A DNA stretch of 64,000 nucleotides from Bactericera cockerelli. Its lineage: Eukaryota > Arthropoda > Insecta > Hemiptera > Triozidae. Position numbers and translations under genes: made by a program. Location: positions 55,889,257 through 55,953,256 of the forward strand of contig CM044955.1 of NCBI GenBank assembly GCA_024516035.1. The letters run 5' to 3'. How positions within the stretch are numbered: position 1 is the first letter of the stretch; each line of letters starts with the position of its first letter. This document shows, piece after piece, positions 31,707-42,031 of the stretch. Below the pieces are notes generated by a model that saw only the letters and a program-made list of their open reading frames with translations, ran no database searches and was not told the origin of the DNA.

Positions 31707-32527
31707 ATTGTTCTCTTGCATAGTTACCTTTCAGTTAAATCCTCGTATACTGGATTACTAACTCGTCAACCACCATTTGCGTAGAAGGGAAAGGGCATGT
31801 TAGGGACAAACCCCCCCCCCAAAAAAATTCCAAAAAAAACATGAACCAACTGCACAGTGATTACTTCCAAACGTTTTCAAATACTTGGAAGGGGGATGTT
31901 ATTACCAGTTACCACAGCCATCGTTGAAACGCACTTTTACTCTAAAGACTGAAATTTCAGAAATACCATAGGCCCATCGAGTGTTCACCCGAGGTGGTTC
32001 CTTACCCCAGAGATGTGCCGAGCTCAATTTTCCCGGCAGGTAACAGGAAAATTTATACTGGTGAGAAAATACATACTCCCCCCGCCCCAATCCTTCCGTC
32101 CTCAAACCCGACCCCCGAAAATAGGTTTAGCTACGCCACTGTCGACTACCAGTGACTTTTCAGTCTTACCTTTTTCAGTATAAAATAAAAAAAAAAATAT
32201 AGTAAATTTTCTATTCTAGATGATGATTGATGCTAATTGAGCTGTAAGCTGGAAGTGGCAGAAGACTTTTAGAGAAGTAAAACAAAAACCATCAGATATC
32301 ATTCCAGAAAACCAGAAGTAGTGTTGAATGAAAAAGTTTTGATAGTTTTTCCCATAGTTAGGGAAAAGAAAATGCATTTTCTTCTGGAAAATAAAGCGAA
32401 AAGAGTGAAGGAAATGAGAAAAAAAGTAGAACTAATTCCGACAGTTTCGAACTGCACAGAATTTTCTCTTAAGTAAGTATACTATAATAATTAACTATGA
32501 TATATAATCATGTTTATGAAGATAACA
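31707..32527. other. Non-coding DNA, possible transposon end
   Basis: GGTTTAGCTACGCCACTG at 32125-32142 is a common terminal motif of insect DNA transposons; a related AGCAGTGGCGTAGG is at 39291. No matching second end is located, so I do not call an element. Confidence 0.35.
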
Positions 32528-32722
32528 ATAATATTATAATAATAATATCGCCTTATTTATACTGCCCGATTAGGACTATTAAAGTCCCGTTATTCCAGCA
32601 GTAAGCTCAAGACATATTATTATTAGGTAAAAATTCCAAATGGGAGGATAACTTGTCATGTCCCGGCTGGATTTCGAACCCGCGACCTCTGGAATCTCTA
32701 CCCCTTATCTACCGGGACAGCT
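32528..32722 (-). mobile_element. SINE-B copy
   Basis: Reverse of SINE-B: AATATCGCCTTATTTATACT, GCCCGATTAGGACTATTAAA, ATTCCAGCAGTAAGC, CATGTCCCGGCTGG and CGAACCCGCGACCTCTGGAA. The head is shortened by about 10 bases. Confidence 0.85.
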
Positions 32723-32993
32723 TTTACCTAGTCTATGAAGATTTTTTTGTCTTCTCTATTTCTTCTAGGAGGGAAAGACCCCCCCCCCCCATGTTTGTTA
32801 CGAGGGAATGTCAAAGTGAACAACAATAATAGAGTTAACAATAAGGAACATACCAGAAGTGTAAATAATATGTTTGGAGTTATTCAAGTGAATAGAGACA
32901 GACATTTTATCTCTCCCACATACAGGATGTGCAACTGTGTATGAGTTAACGGTCCTGAGTTTAGGGGCTCATTTCGGGGTTACAGAAATTGGT

Positions 32994-33170
32994 TAGCCAG
33001 CGTCGAAGACGCATTGAATGCTTCGCTCGTAGGGTCACCGAAGTTAATCAACGTCCAGCGAGGTGAAGACTTCGTGATGTGGGTAGCGGTGAGTTTAATG
33101 CGAATGAAGTGTAACAACCCCGTCGTGATATGACCATGCTTTTGAAAGCAACACTAAACCCAAGTTAAAA
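32994..33170 (+). mobile_element. SINE-5S, short-head form
   Basis: GCCAGCGTCGAAGACGCATT, TCACCGAAGTTAATCAACGT, GGTGAAGACTTCGTGATG, then a shortened body (TTAATGCGAATGAAGTGTAA) and GCAACACTAAACCCAAGTTA. Confidence 0.8.
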
Positions 33171-33594
33171 TAAATTGGTCATATACTACATAGTGCTTTA
33201 TAAATGGACTGCTCTAGGTACTTTGTCCAAGCTAATGTAAACAGGTATGTAACAACCACTATATCTCCCTCCCCCCCTCCCCCCCCCCAAAAAAAAACCA
33301 CCAATACCTGATCAAAAACTATTATTCTATATTTCTATTTTAAAATAAATAGGTACAACTGTTTATATTTTAAGGACTTAACTTTTTGACATCCTGTATA
33401 TTTATCTTTTGTAGCAGAGCTAACAAAGCAAAATTGATTCGGAAAGCTATAAGCTGCCTAGACGCATGTAGACCTTTGAAAAATAATTGTAGATGTAGTG
33501 GGATCACTCTCCCTCCTCCTTTATTGGAAAATTGAGAGGTGTGAGAGCGAGTAGACAATGAGAGAGAAAGAGAGGATGATATGTGTACAATTGT

Positions 33595-33623
33595 ACATAG
33601 ATTAGTGATAGAGAAAGAGGAGG

Positions 33624-33692
<69 letters not shown>
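33595..33692. repeat. GA microsatellite
   Basis: About 33 GA units at 33626-33692, preceded by GGAGGGAG. It gives a leucine/serine frame on the minus strand that is not a gene. Confidence 0.95.
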
Positions 33693-33697
<5 letters not shown>

Positions 33698-33719
33698 CTT
33701 TTGATTTTGAACATTCATT

Positions 33720-34071
33720 TATTTATATTTATTTTTTTATACATTTACATAAATTAGATTCCTTAAGCTAATGCTAACTTTTTGGGAAAAAAAGAGAGAG
33801 AGAAAGAGAAAGTTTTATTTGGGAAACATAAATATTCTTTTGTTACTAAATAATTGATTTTTGATGAAATAAATGACTATTTTTATCCCAACATGGACTT
33901 TTCAATGCGTCAAAATACATAATTATAAACTATGTTTACCGTTATATAAGCACTGTAGTTTTTGAGAGGCGTTCTCCCGCGAAACGACCGTTTCGCTTGA
34001 TTGTATCCTTAATTTTACCCTCCTGCTTGCGTGAGCATCAGGTGGTCCCAATCTAAGATCACAGATCTACG
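33720..34071. other. Non-coding DNA, no clear feature
   Basis: AT-rich with a short GA stretch near 33791-33810. Confidence 0.4.
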
Positions 34072-34250
34072 CGACCTCCGTGGCTCGGTGGTTAAGAGCA
34101 TGGGTCACTGACTCGGAGGTTGCGGGTTCGAATCTCGGCCGGAGCGGAAAATTCTAACCTAATTTTTCCGTCTCCAGAATGGCATGGATATAAAGATAAA
34201 GTGCCCTGAAGTAATGCGAAGGTGGTTCTGGGGCCCAATTACCTTCTTTT
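34072..34250 (+). mobile_element. SINE-G, best copy
   Basis: Head GCGACCTCCGTGGCTCGGTG, GTTAAGAGCATGGGTCACTG, box B GCGGGTTCGAATCTCGGCCG. Body GGAGCGGAAAATTCTAACCT, TTTTTCCGTCTCCAGAATGG and GTGCCCTGAAGTAATGCGAA. Confidence 0.8.
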
Positions 34251-34377
34251 TTTCCGTAACTACATCGTTTTCAATACATATAGGATAAAGGCATCCCGTC
34301 ACTTAGTTTTGCCCTCTTATTATTATTATACATCACTTTATGAGATTATTAAAAAAAAAAAAAAAATGAAAACAATA

Positions 34378-34604
34378 TCTTAATATATAAATGTCAAAGT
34401 CACTGACTGACTGATCATCACTGTTTCTCCGAACTGGTAAGTCCTAGGAAGCTGAAATTTGGTAGGTAGCTTTGTCTTATAGTCTAGATGTGCAATAAGA
34501 CGGGATTTTTTGAAATTCCCACTACAACACCTGCCATTGGAGAAAAAGGACTTTTTGCTTTCACGGCCATGCCTCGGCCCGCAAAGCGGGCGACAGCCCG
34601 CTAG
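34378..34604 (+). mobile_element. 227 bp Helitron-like element
   Basis: Starts TCTTAATATATAAATGTCAA, ends GCCCGCTAG. Helitron features: 5' TC, 3' CTAG, insertion between A (34377) and T (34605), and a GCCCGC-AAA-GCGGGC hairpin (34577-34591) ten bases before the end. Non-autonomous: no Rep/helicase frame. Confidence 0.75.
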
Positions 34605-34651
34605 TATTCAATAAAAATGAAAAAGAATATAAAATATATATAAAAAACATA

Positions 34652-34706
34652 TGTCCTAACTAAAGGGCGGGGTTTTTGCCTACGGCAATCTCTTCCACCC
34701 AATCCT
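34652..34706 (-). mobile_element. LINE 3'-end fragment touching a splice donor
   Basis: Reverse of the LINE tail: CATATGTCCTAACTAAAGGG, CGGGGTTTTTGCC and CTCTTCCACCCAATCC. On the minus strand it starts about nine bases after the exon end at 34716, leaving just GTAAGTAAG of the original intron. Confidence 0.6.
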
Positions 34707-34715
34707 CTTACTTAC

Positions 34716-34854
34716 TTGAGCGGATCCAGGGGCTCAAACTTTTTGGAAATGCCGAACCCGTCTCCAGACAGGGCGTTGATCTGTCGGTCCTGGCGCTCGA
34801 AGAACTCGGCCCGGTTCCTCAGGGCGTCTAGGTCACGCATGAGGTTGAGGGATC
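34716..34854 (-). CDS. Internal exon of an unidentified gene
   Basis: 139 nt exon bounded by TGTCCCCAG at its start and GTAAGTAAG after its end, both strong. Upstream phase 1, downstream phase 2. It codes about 45 residues: SLNLMRDLDALRNRAEFFER, then QDRQINALSGDGFGISKK, then FEPLDPL. It is GC-rich compared with its surroundings and charged, with a helical first half (possible coiled coil). The preceding and following exons are not visible in the window. I do not recognise the family. It may belong to the gene that ends at 48029 only if that is an alternative 3' end, because that exon has a stop upstream of this one. Confidence 0.75.
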
Positions 34855-35210
34855 CTGGGGACAGCAGAGAAATGGTAAAATTAATACTATTTTTTTGGTA
34901 AAAAAAACATAAAAAAGAAACTTCTATAGAGGAGGCCCACAGTCCCACACTCTGAAAAGGGTGTATACCGCCGGTGTATACAAGACATGAGGTTGAGGGA
35001 TCCTGGGGACAACAGAGAAAAGATAAAATTAACACCTTTATTTTTGGTAAAAAAAACCTAAAAAAGAAACCCCTATAAAGGAGGCACGGGGACAACAGAG
35101 AAATGGTAAATGTAATACTTCTTTTTTGGTTAAAAAAAAAAAAAAAAAAAAAAAAACCCCTATAATCAGGGAGACCCATACCTACTCTGAAAAGGGTGTA
35201 TACCGCCGGG
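34855..35210 (-). repeat. Partial tandem copies of intron end plus splice acceptor
   Basis: Three related blocks: 34845-34975, 34988-35085 and 35086-35210. Each carries ATCCTGGGGACAACAGAGAA or a shorter form, then a TTTTTTGGTAAAAAAAAC stretch and, in two of them, CTCTGAAAAGGGTGTATACC. The middle block also contains the first ~14 bases of the exon (GATCCCTCAACCTC on the minus strand), so it offers a second splice acceptor. Confidence 0.75.
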
Positions 35211-35267
35211 CTTATTATTATTATTACATTTTTATATAATGATTCCATTGTGACAATTTGTCCATAT

Positions 35268-35455
35268 CGCCAGCGTCGATGGCACCGGTTCTTGTAGGAT
35301 CACCGAAGTTAAGCAACGTCCAGCGAGGTGAAGATTCCGTGATGCGGTTAAACCCAGTCCGGGTGAGGTTAGTGTGGGTAGCAGGTTTGATAGTTTCCTC
35401 CGAATGTAGGGTAACACCCCCGTCTTTGGATGACCCTGCAGTTGAAACAACTCAC
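35268..35455 (+). mobile_element. SINE-5S, short-head form
   Basis: CGCCAGCGTCGATGGCACCG lacks about nine bases of the usual head; then GATCACCGAAGTTAAGCAAC, GGTGAAGATTCCGTGATGCG, GTGTGGGTAGCAGGTTTGAT and GGGTAACACCCCCGTC. Confidence 0.8.
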
Positions 35456-37855
35456 AGTTCACAGTATGCACGTTCAAAGATCTTACAGGCCTGAATTAAT
35501 TAACGAAAAATGATTATAAGACCTTATCTTGAAAACATTTTCCCAAAAACTTGCTACTTTTACTACTTGTGATACTATTTTTTAACATTATTTTATTTTA
35601 ATCTTTGTATTTATTGACATGTTTATTGTTGACATTGTAAATAGGGCTATTCCCGTAAATATACTCCCGAACAAAAAGAAAATTGAAGCTAAGTATTTTA
35701 AACACCTTTCAGATCATTACTTTCTAGGGAAAATGGTTTTAATTTTTTTAAAACAGATGGTTTCTCGAGGCCCGCATCCAAGTATTATAGGTGTGTATTT
35801 GGATAAAGCACTCCTATAGAAGTCACGTGGGCCTAGTTCCGGCCTTCGTCGGCTTGATTCTAGACAGATAAAGAGTATTAATTTATGGTTTATACTGAAA
35901 ACTCCAACATCCGAACGCTTTTAATCTATTTAGCTCTTCGCTTCCTCTTTCCATTGTCTTCTTTCCTGCTTCCTCTCTCTTCCTCCACATAAAAAAAAAT
36001 GTCTTTTATTCCAGAATCTAGAGGAAATAAAATGCACTATTTTTATTGGAAAGCAAGTACAGAAAGATGCAGACGTTCACTCTAGCCTTCATTTCTAAGC
36101 TCACATCCCGGCCAATTATGGAGAGATGGTTTTCATGTTCAATTAGGAGGCGCAAATGGAGGTGAAGTTTGAGACGGAGGTGAGGATGGAGATGGTATTT
36201 GTGGAGGTGGAAGAGCCTAAGAGAACTATAAACAGCTACTACAAATACAGATTTACGTTTGAATAAAGGATACCATAAAATAGCTAACACAGATTTACCT
36301 ACTTTTGAAAAAGAGGAGAAGATAAAATACCTATCTACCTAACTCCTCCATGGCAAGCTAGATAGTTTACCTACGCAAAGAAAGCAGGTATGAAATGGAG
36401 AAAAAAATATAAATTATTTTCTTTGACTTTAGATATTGGTAGAGGCAGTTTCAAGATATAAAAATATGTGCTGTTTGTTTAGTAAGGGTAAGTGCTCATG
36501 TCATAGGCAAAGAAAATGTAGAGAGTATTTCAAAGAAAAGAGTTGAAACTCTTTGGAACAAGCGCAAATACCGCGGGCGAAGCAAAGGATATAAATAAAT
36601 TGGTCCTGTCATCTTCAATTTTTTCAACTCCTCTTTTTTTTCAATATTCAAAACAAAATAATTTTGTTCAGTTTTCATGTTTGGCTATCTTTGTAATAAT
36701 AAAAAATACACATTTTTATAATAATAAAAAAATACACTGCCAATTTATTATGAATACAATAACTCCTCATGATTGCTTCACATTGTATACACTTGGCAAT
36801 TTTGAGATTTTATACTACATCATTTGATCCGATTTTGGTCGATTCACGATTGTATATTGAATGGCAGTAATTGTACTGCCGACTTCTGCGGTGAATAGAA
36901 ACACATTATTATATCTACATTTTGATTCAAAGGGTGCGGGTTCAAATCCTGGTGGAACAAAATCTATCAGACATTTTCTGCTACTGACATTGCATGGCTG
37001 TAAGACATTATTTCCTACCAGAAATATATTTCCTGACGCGCTTTCGCGGTAGGTAAATATTAAAAAAACTTCAATTTTTGTTTGTCAACCTGTCAACTCA
37101 ATGTCTATGCACATAGAAATATGTTATGGTTACATTATTTTCCACTCTATAGGAAAAAGTAACTAAAAAAGAAAAAGAAAAAAAAAAAAAAAAAAAAAAA
37201 AAATAGTTCCCTTAATATGACTTCCCTCGAAGAATTTTGCTAACAACATAAATATACGACATTATAGGTACCACTTATTGATCACATTTACACATTTCTT
37301 TGAAATTAAGACCCTATTGCATAGTCGTTAATGAACATATTAAACCAATCAACTTGATTAACAATAAAAAAGCTAAGGGCCTTAATTTGGCTGTTATTGA
37401 CTATGCACTCCATGACTCCACCATAGATCTGTATGTTATGTTTGCAGAATGCAACCACTTTGTACAGAATTAGATATAATAATATTATGTATGATGCCTT
37501 TATATGGCACGTTCATATTGTTCATACATGAAGCGCTGTCCTCCCTTGACATCCCCAGGGAAAAATACGTAATGTATTATTAGTACAATGAAGGTACGTA
37601 AATATCACACTATGTAACAGATAGTAAATGCTCTTGAAAAATGAGAGAAAACATTTTGACATAAAAAAACGGACAAAAAAGTAAAAGTGACACGCCCTCC
37701 GGTAATTACAAAAAATGTGTAAGTTTTAATTACAACTCATAAATTTGTAGGTACAAAATGTTCGTATTGTTCAGAAACATAGGTAATTATGTTTTTTTTT
37801 TTATAATTTGGGATTGTTTTTTTTTTTTTGGTATTGGCCATTCCATACAGCACAT
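35456..37855. other. 2.4 kb with no recognised gene
   Basis: I see chance frames only. There is a box B-like GTGCGGGTTCAAATCCTGG at 36936-36954 without a convincing box A, so it may be a SINE remnant. A run of about 27 A lies at 37176-37202. The rest is AT-rich and could be intron. Confidence 0.45.
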
Positions 37856-38113
37856 AATTTGGGTTTAACATCACTTTTAACTGCATGTTCATAACACGGC
37901 GTAGGTATTACCCTTCATTCTCTGGAAACTCAGACACCAGGTACTCAATTTAACCTCACCCAGCCTGAGTGGGGCTGGGAATAGTCAGCATCACGAGGCG
38001 AGGGTTCAAATTTGAATAGTCACCCATCCGAGTCCTAACCTCGCTGGACGTTCCTTAATTTTGGTGACAGAACGAGAACTGGTGCATTCAGCGTGCCATC
38101 GAAGCTCGCTTTA
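37856..38113 (-). mobile_element. SINE-5S, long-head form, first of a tandem pair
   Basis: Reverse: TTTGGGTTTAACATCACTTT, CCCTTCATTCTCTGGAAACT, ACCTCACCCAGCCTGAGTGG, then AGTCACCCATCCGAGTCCTA (box C side) and ACCTCGCTGGACGTTCC (box A side). Confidence 0.8.
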
Positions 38114-38136
38114 TAATTGGTAAGGTTATATCGAAT

Positions 38137-38336
38137 GGGCTGTTTTACTCCATTCGCTGGAAACTTTACAAACAGCTACCCACATTAACCTCACCCAGCC
38201 TGTGTTCGACCGGGTATAGCCAGCATAACGAGGGTTCAAGTTTGAAGTGTTACCCATTCATTAACTCCGCTGGATGTCGGTTAACTTCAGTGATAGAACG
38301 AGATGTGGAAAATTCAGGGAGCCATTCATGCTGGGT
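38137..38336 (-). mobile_element. SINE-5S, long-head form, second of a tandem pair
   Basis: CTGTTTTACTCCATTCGCTG, CTACCCACATTAACCTCACC, GTTACCCATTCATTAACTCC and GCTGGATGTCGGTTAACTTC. Same orientation as its neighbour 24 bases away. Confidence 0.8.
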
Positions 38337-38444
38337 GGTTTTCTTTCCTGGGTTCCTTAGGTAATCCGTCCGAAGTTTAGCAGTGACGTTTTACCATTCT
38401 TTCGTATGTGTTGATTTGTGATGACTAAGGCCTCAGCTCTGATG

Positions 38445-39186
38445 AGAGCGTCCAGTGTCAAGATTAGAGCGTCAAGCGTCAAGAGTAGAACGTCAAGCGT
38501 CCAGAGTAGGACGTCAAGCGTCAAGAGTAGGACGTCAAGCGTCAAGGGTAGAACGTCAAGTGTCCAGAGTAGGACGTCAAGCGTCAAGAGTAGAACGTCA
38601 AGCGTCAAGAGTAGAACGTCAAGCGTCAAGAGTAGAACGTCAAGCGTCCAGAGTAGAACGTCAAGCGTCAAGAGTAGAACGTCAAGCGTCAAGAGTAGAA
38701 CGTCAAGCGTCAAGGGTAGAACGTCAAGTGTCAAGAGTAGAACGTCAAGCGTCAAGAGTAGAACGTCAAGCGTCCAGAGTAGGACGTCAAGCGTCAAGAG
38801 TAGAACGTCAAGCGTCAAGAGTAGAACGTCAAGCGTCCAGAGTAGGACGTCAAGCGTCAAGAGTAGAACGTCAAGCGTCAAGAGTAGAACGTCAAGCGTC
38901 AAGAGTAGAACGTCAAGCGTCAAGGGTAGAACGTCAAGTGTCAAGAGTAGAACGTCAAGCGTCCAGAGTAGGACGTCAAGCGTCAAGGGTAGAACGTCAA
39001 GTGTCCAGAGTAGGACGTCAAGCGTCAAGAGTAGGACGTCAAGCGTCAAGGGTAGAACGTCAAGTGTCCAGAGTAGGACGTCAAGCGTCAAGAGTAGAAC
39101 GTCAAGCGTCAAGAGTAGAACGTCAAGCGTCAAGAGTAGAACGTCAAGCGTCAAGAGTAGAACGTCAAGCGTAAAGCGTCAATGCT
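38445..39186. repeat. 21 bp minisatellite, ~35 units
   Basis: Unit GTCAAGAGTAGAACGTCAAG plus C, with variants CCAGAGTAGG and AAGGGTAGAA. As 21 is a multiple of three, three frames stay open: plus SVKSRTS, plus ERQASRV, minus LTLDVLL. Each is the sole product of the repeat with no unique coding sequence, so none is called a gene. Unit variants form a higher-order pattern (see findings). Confidence 0.95.
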
Positions 39187-39239
39187 GAAATTTTATGTTT
39201 GTTCTGAACTCCATGAAATTCCTTTGTAAGTGGCCACGA

Positions 39240-39290
39240 TGATAAATTCGTGGGACACTTGACGCAAACATCTTGACGCTTGACGCTCTT
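39240..39290 (-). repeat. Inverted remnant of the 21 bp unit
   Basis: GACACTTGACGCAAACATCT and TGACGCTTGACGCTCTTA are the unit in opposite orientation, 55 bases past the array. Confidence 0.7.
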
Positions 39291-39292
39291 AG

Positions 39293-39907
39293 CAGTGGCG
39301 TAGGTGTAAATTTCCGATGATTATCAAAATCAGTGCAGGACGGTATACAGTATACTGTCCTATCTACGCCCACTCTCTCCCCCCATCTACTAGTCAACTA
39401 GTGCATTTGATTTTATCTAAAAAGAAAAGAAAATCTGCCCAAGGTTTTTTTTTTTTTACTGCGCGTCAATATGTTTTTCTTTGTTTTCAATTGTTCAACA
39501 TTTTTAATTTTGTTTCATTTTTATTTATTTATTTTTTCTCATAGGGGCGAGGTTGAACCCTCTTATCCCACCCATACCTACACCGCATGGGTGAAGTTTA
39601 GCAATCACACATCAACACGTACGCGACTCTTAATCCGCTTGAAAACAACGGACACAAACTCAACGGTATGAATATCAATTTTTTTCAATCAGAAGTCCAT
39701 ACTGAATTAGATGTGTGATACTTTTTTTGGGGCGTTTCTCATGTAAACTGTACAATTAGGCTAAGTTAGGCTAGGTCATGCAGGTTAGGTCTATAACCAA
39801 GCCTGAAGTAATGTCAAGCGAGAGTTTCGGGGTTCTTTCTATGCTACAACGGTGTAAAAAAATATTTAAAAAAAAACTGGTCACAATAATACATAATTTT
39901 ATTAATA
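39293..39907. other. Non-coding DNA with a palindrome
   Basis: GGACGGTATACAGTATACTG and TCC (39340-39362) form a near-perfect palindrome. No gene supported. Confidence 0.45.
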
Positions 39908-40065
39908 CGTCAAGAGGTATAGACTTTGTGATACTGGCATTTCAGCCCAAACCAGTCTGGGTGAGGTTAATGTGGGTGGCAGGTTTGTGAGTTTCCTGCG
40001 AAAGGGTAACAGCCTCGTCGTGATATGAGCATGCAGTTGAAAGCGACGTTAAACCCAAATTAAAA
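39908..40065 (+). mobile_element. SINE-5S, 5'-truncated
   Basis: AAGAGGTATAGACTTTGTGA, GTCTGGGTGAGGTTAATGTG, GGTGGCAGGTTTGTGAGTTT, ATGAGCATGCAGTTGAAAGC and GACGTTAAACCCAAATTAAA. Confidence 0.8.
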
Positions 40066-40100
40066 ATCCGCCTTATCGATCAAGCTACTGAGGTCGGTAC
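40066..40100 (-). mobile_element. SINE-C head fragment
   Basis: TCCGCCTTATCGATCAAGCT and ACTGAGGTCGGT, inverse of the SINE-C start. It is joined directly to the SINE-5S end. Confidence 0.65.
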
Positions 40101-40194
40101 CTAGTCATATCATTCATTAATTTAATTCAATACATGTCACACAAAATTACACTAACACAATAAGAATACATGAAACAAATAAAAATAATATATA

Positions 40195-40255
40195 AACATA
40201 TGTCCCAAATAAAGGGCGGGGTTATTGCCTAAGGCAATCTCTTCCACCCAACCCT
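40195..40255 (-). mobile_element. LINE 3'-end fragment
   Basis: ACATATGTCCCAAATAAAGG, GCGGGGTTATTGCCTAAGGC and CTCTTCCACCCAACCC. Preceded by AATAATATAT, which could be its repeat tail. Confidence 0.6.
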
Positions 40256-40639
40256 TTTTCTTCTTTTGTGGTCGTTTTTTCATATTTATGAAAAACATAG
40301 AATTATTACCAACAGTCCTACATGTAAGAAAACAAATTTAATTGAACATTTTGAAGAAAAAAATCATAAAAGCTGACGGATGGACAGCAATTTCCTACGA
40401 CGGTGGTACAGGAGGAGACATTAAACAAGTCATTTGTATGGACAAGACGTGTCTGAGTTTTTTTTTCACTCAAATATTTAAATTTTCTTTTTTATGAGTC
40501 CGTTTTTTCTCTCCTCTGTAGAATTTCGTTTATAAAAAAATGATAGAAACTTTATTAAATCATTTCTGAAGTTGACGGAAAACACTTTGGGTGAGGTTAA
40601 TATCAAGTTGAATACGTAAAAAAAAAAATTATATTACAA
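40256..40639. other. Non-coding DNA, no clear feature
   Basis: Short T and A runs only. Confidence 0.4.
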
Positions 40640-40895
40640 TTTTTAGTAGGTAGCGCAGAATTATAGGACTTTTTCCAAATCTTTTAATATCCCAATATCT
40701 TAGTTTTGTCTATAAATCCGCCACTGGTCGCTGTTAACATTAAAGCAGAGCTACTCATTTTTCTTCACGAGGTATGAGTGGACCCACAACACCCAAGAAC
40801 AGAGCAGAAAAAATCCTGCCCCGCTGGAGATCGAACCCAGGTCACTGTGCGTGCAATGCCTATCGCGATAAATCATTCGGCCACGGTGACTTCTA
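40640..40895 (-). mobile_element. SINE-A copy
   Basis: Reverse: TAGGTAGCGCAGAATTATAG, GCCACTGGTCGCTGTTAAC, CTTCACGAGGTATGAGTGGA, GGAGATCGAACCCAGGTCAC (box B) and CATTCGGCCACGGTGAC (box A side). Confidence 0.8.
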
Positions 40896-40944
40896 CGTTT
40901 TTTTTTAAAATTAATATTTTAGAATTTTTTAGAATTTTAGAATA

Positions 40945-41008
40945 TACCTTGTTTATACTGCCGAGGTAAGACTGAAAAGTCCCTTTACTCCAGCAGTCAA
41001 ACAGGTCT
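40945..41008 (-). mobile_element. SINE-B 3' fragment
   Basis: CCTTGTTTATACTGCCGAGG, TAAGACTGAAAAGTCC and ACTCCAGCAGTCAAAC. A variant with the same GCCGAGGTGAGAC text lies at 5140-5165. Confidence 0.55.
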
Positions 41009-41049
41009 TATATATTTTATAGGATAAATATTAATCAACTTTCAGCAAA

Positions 41050-41132
41050 AGTAGGACTTGGAGGGTGCCCAACGGACAAACTCCCGGTCCAGCCTAGACT
41101 GAGTGACGTCAATGTGTGTATCGAGTTTTTTA
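41050..41132 (+). mobile_element. SINE-5S body fragment, split by repeat L
   Basis: AGGACTTGGAGGGTGCCCAA (box C side), CCCGGTCCAGCCTAGACTGA and GTGTGTATCGAGTTTTTT. The text after repeat L (TTTTTAAGTTTCCACTGCAC at 41770-41790) continues it. Confidence 0.55.
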
Positions 41133-41135
41133 CTT

Positions 41136-41770
41136 TCCTTATCTTATAATAAGGAAAGTATTGTATTCGTCGAAAATTTGACCTACCCAGTTTTTCACAT
41201 TTCTGGACGAATCATGGCCTCAGGATACCAAAAAAGTTGTTTTCAGCCATTGGTCCGTGCGTCTGTCTGTCTGTCTGTCTGTCTGTCTGTAAACAGGATA
41301 TCTCAAGAACGGTAAAAGCTAGAAACTTGAAATTTGGTACACAAATTAATTTTATACACCAGACGAACCACGAAACTTTTGGTTGAAATCGGCCGCATTC
41401 TGCGGCCACAGGGCCGCAAATGCTAGCCGCAAGCGCCGCTTCTTTAAATTGGTTAAAGATACAAAATTTTTTAGAGAACAACATTTTCTTAGATTAAAAA
41501 AATAATAGGGGTCTATTCTGATCATTTTTTTGATATCTTGAACTTTTTGGAACTCGGCCCCAATTTACCGGTATTTGGGGGGGACCCGCTTTGACTAACT
41601 TTTTTATTATTCATCCTACATAGGGTTGTGACATATCAAATTCAATGATTTTGAAGTGCTGATTACGAATTTGGCATTGGTTTTTAGTTATCTGTTACCG
41701 TTGAGTCACCAGTGGCGGAATTCGACTCTTTTTTGGGGGATAAGGAAAGTCGTGTGATGTTTACACCAGA
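41136..41770 (+). mobile_element. Repeat L, full-length copy
   Basis: Starts CTTTCCTTATCTTATAATAA and GGAAAGTATTGTATTCGTCG, has CCATTGGTCCGTGCGTCTGT and a run of five or more CTGT units at 41262-41290, ends GGGGGATAAGGAAAGTCGTG and TGATGTTTACACCAG. Opposite to the copy at 29890-30508. The internal minus-strand frame of 90 codons is incidental. Confidence 0.8.
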
Positions 41771-41805
41771 TTTTTTAAGTTTCCACTGCACTAAAATACC
41801 ATTCA

Positions 41806-42022
41806 GCCAGCGTCGATAGCGCGTTGAATACACCGGTTCTCGTAGGATCACCAAAGTTAAGCAACGTCCAGCGAGGTGAAGACTATGTGATGCTGCCACT
41901 ATGGCCCAACTTAGGCTTGGTGAGGTCAATGTGGGTAGCAGGTTTGTGAGCTTCCCACGAATGGAGGGTAACACCCCTGTCTCGAGATGACCTAGCTGTT
42001 GAAAGGGACGTAAAACCCAAGA
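41806..42022 (+). mobile_element. SINE-5S, short-head form
   Basis: CAGCCAGCGTCGATAGCGCG, TCACCAAAGTTAAGCAACGT, GGTGAAGACTATGTGATGCT and GAATGGAGGGTAACACCCCT, ending GGGACGTAAAACCCAAGAAA. Confidence 0.85.
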
Positions 42023-42031
42023 AAATGAAAT

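Noticed and set aside
34855..35248. Extension of the exon frame upstream to 178 codons
   Set aside because: Beyond the acceptor it is intron with poly(F) from T-runs and repeated blocks; the exon proper is 139 nt.
36018..36290. 90-codon minus-strand frame with HLHLHPHLRLK repeats
   Set aside because: Arises from a short GGAGGTGAAG-type simple repeat.
38357..39188. Long open frames of 239-265 codons on both strands
   Set aside because: All lie in the 21 bp minisatellite; unit length is a multiple of three, so frames stay open by construction and contain no unique sequence.
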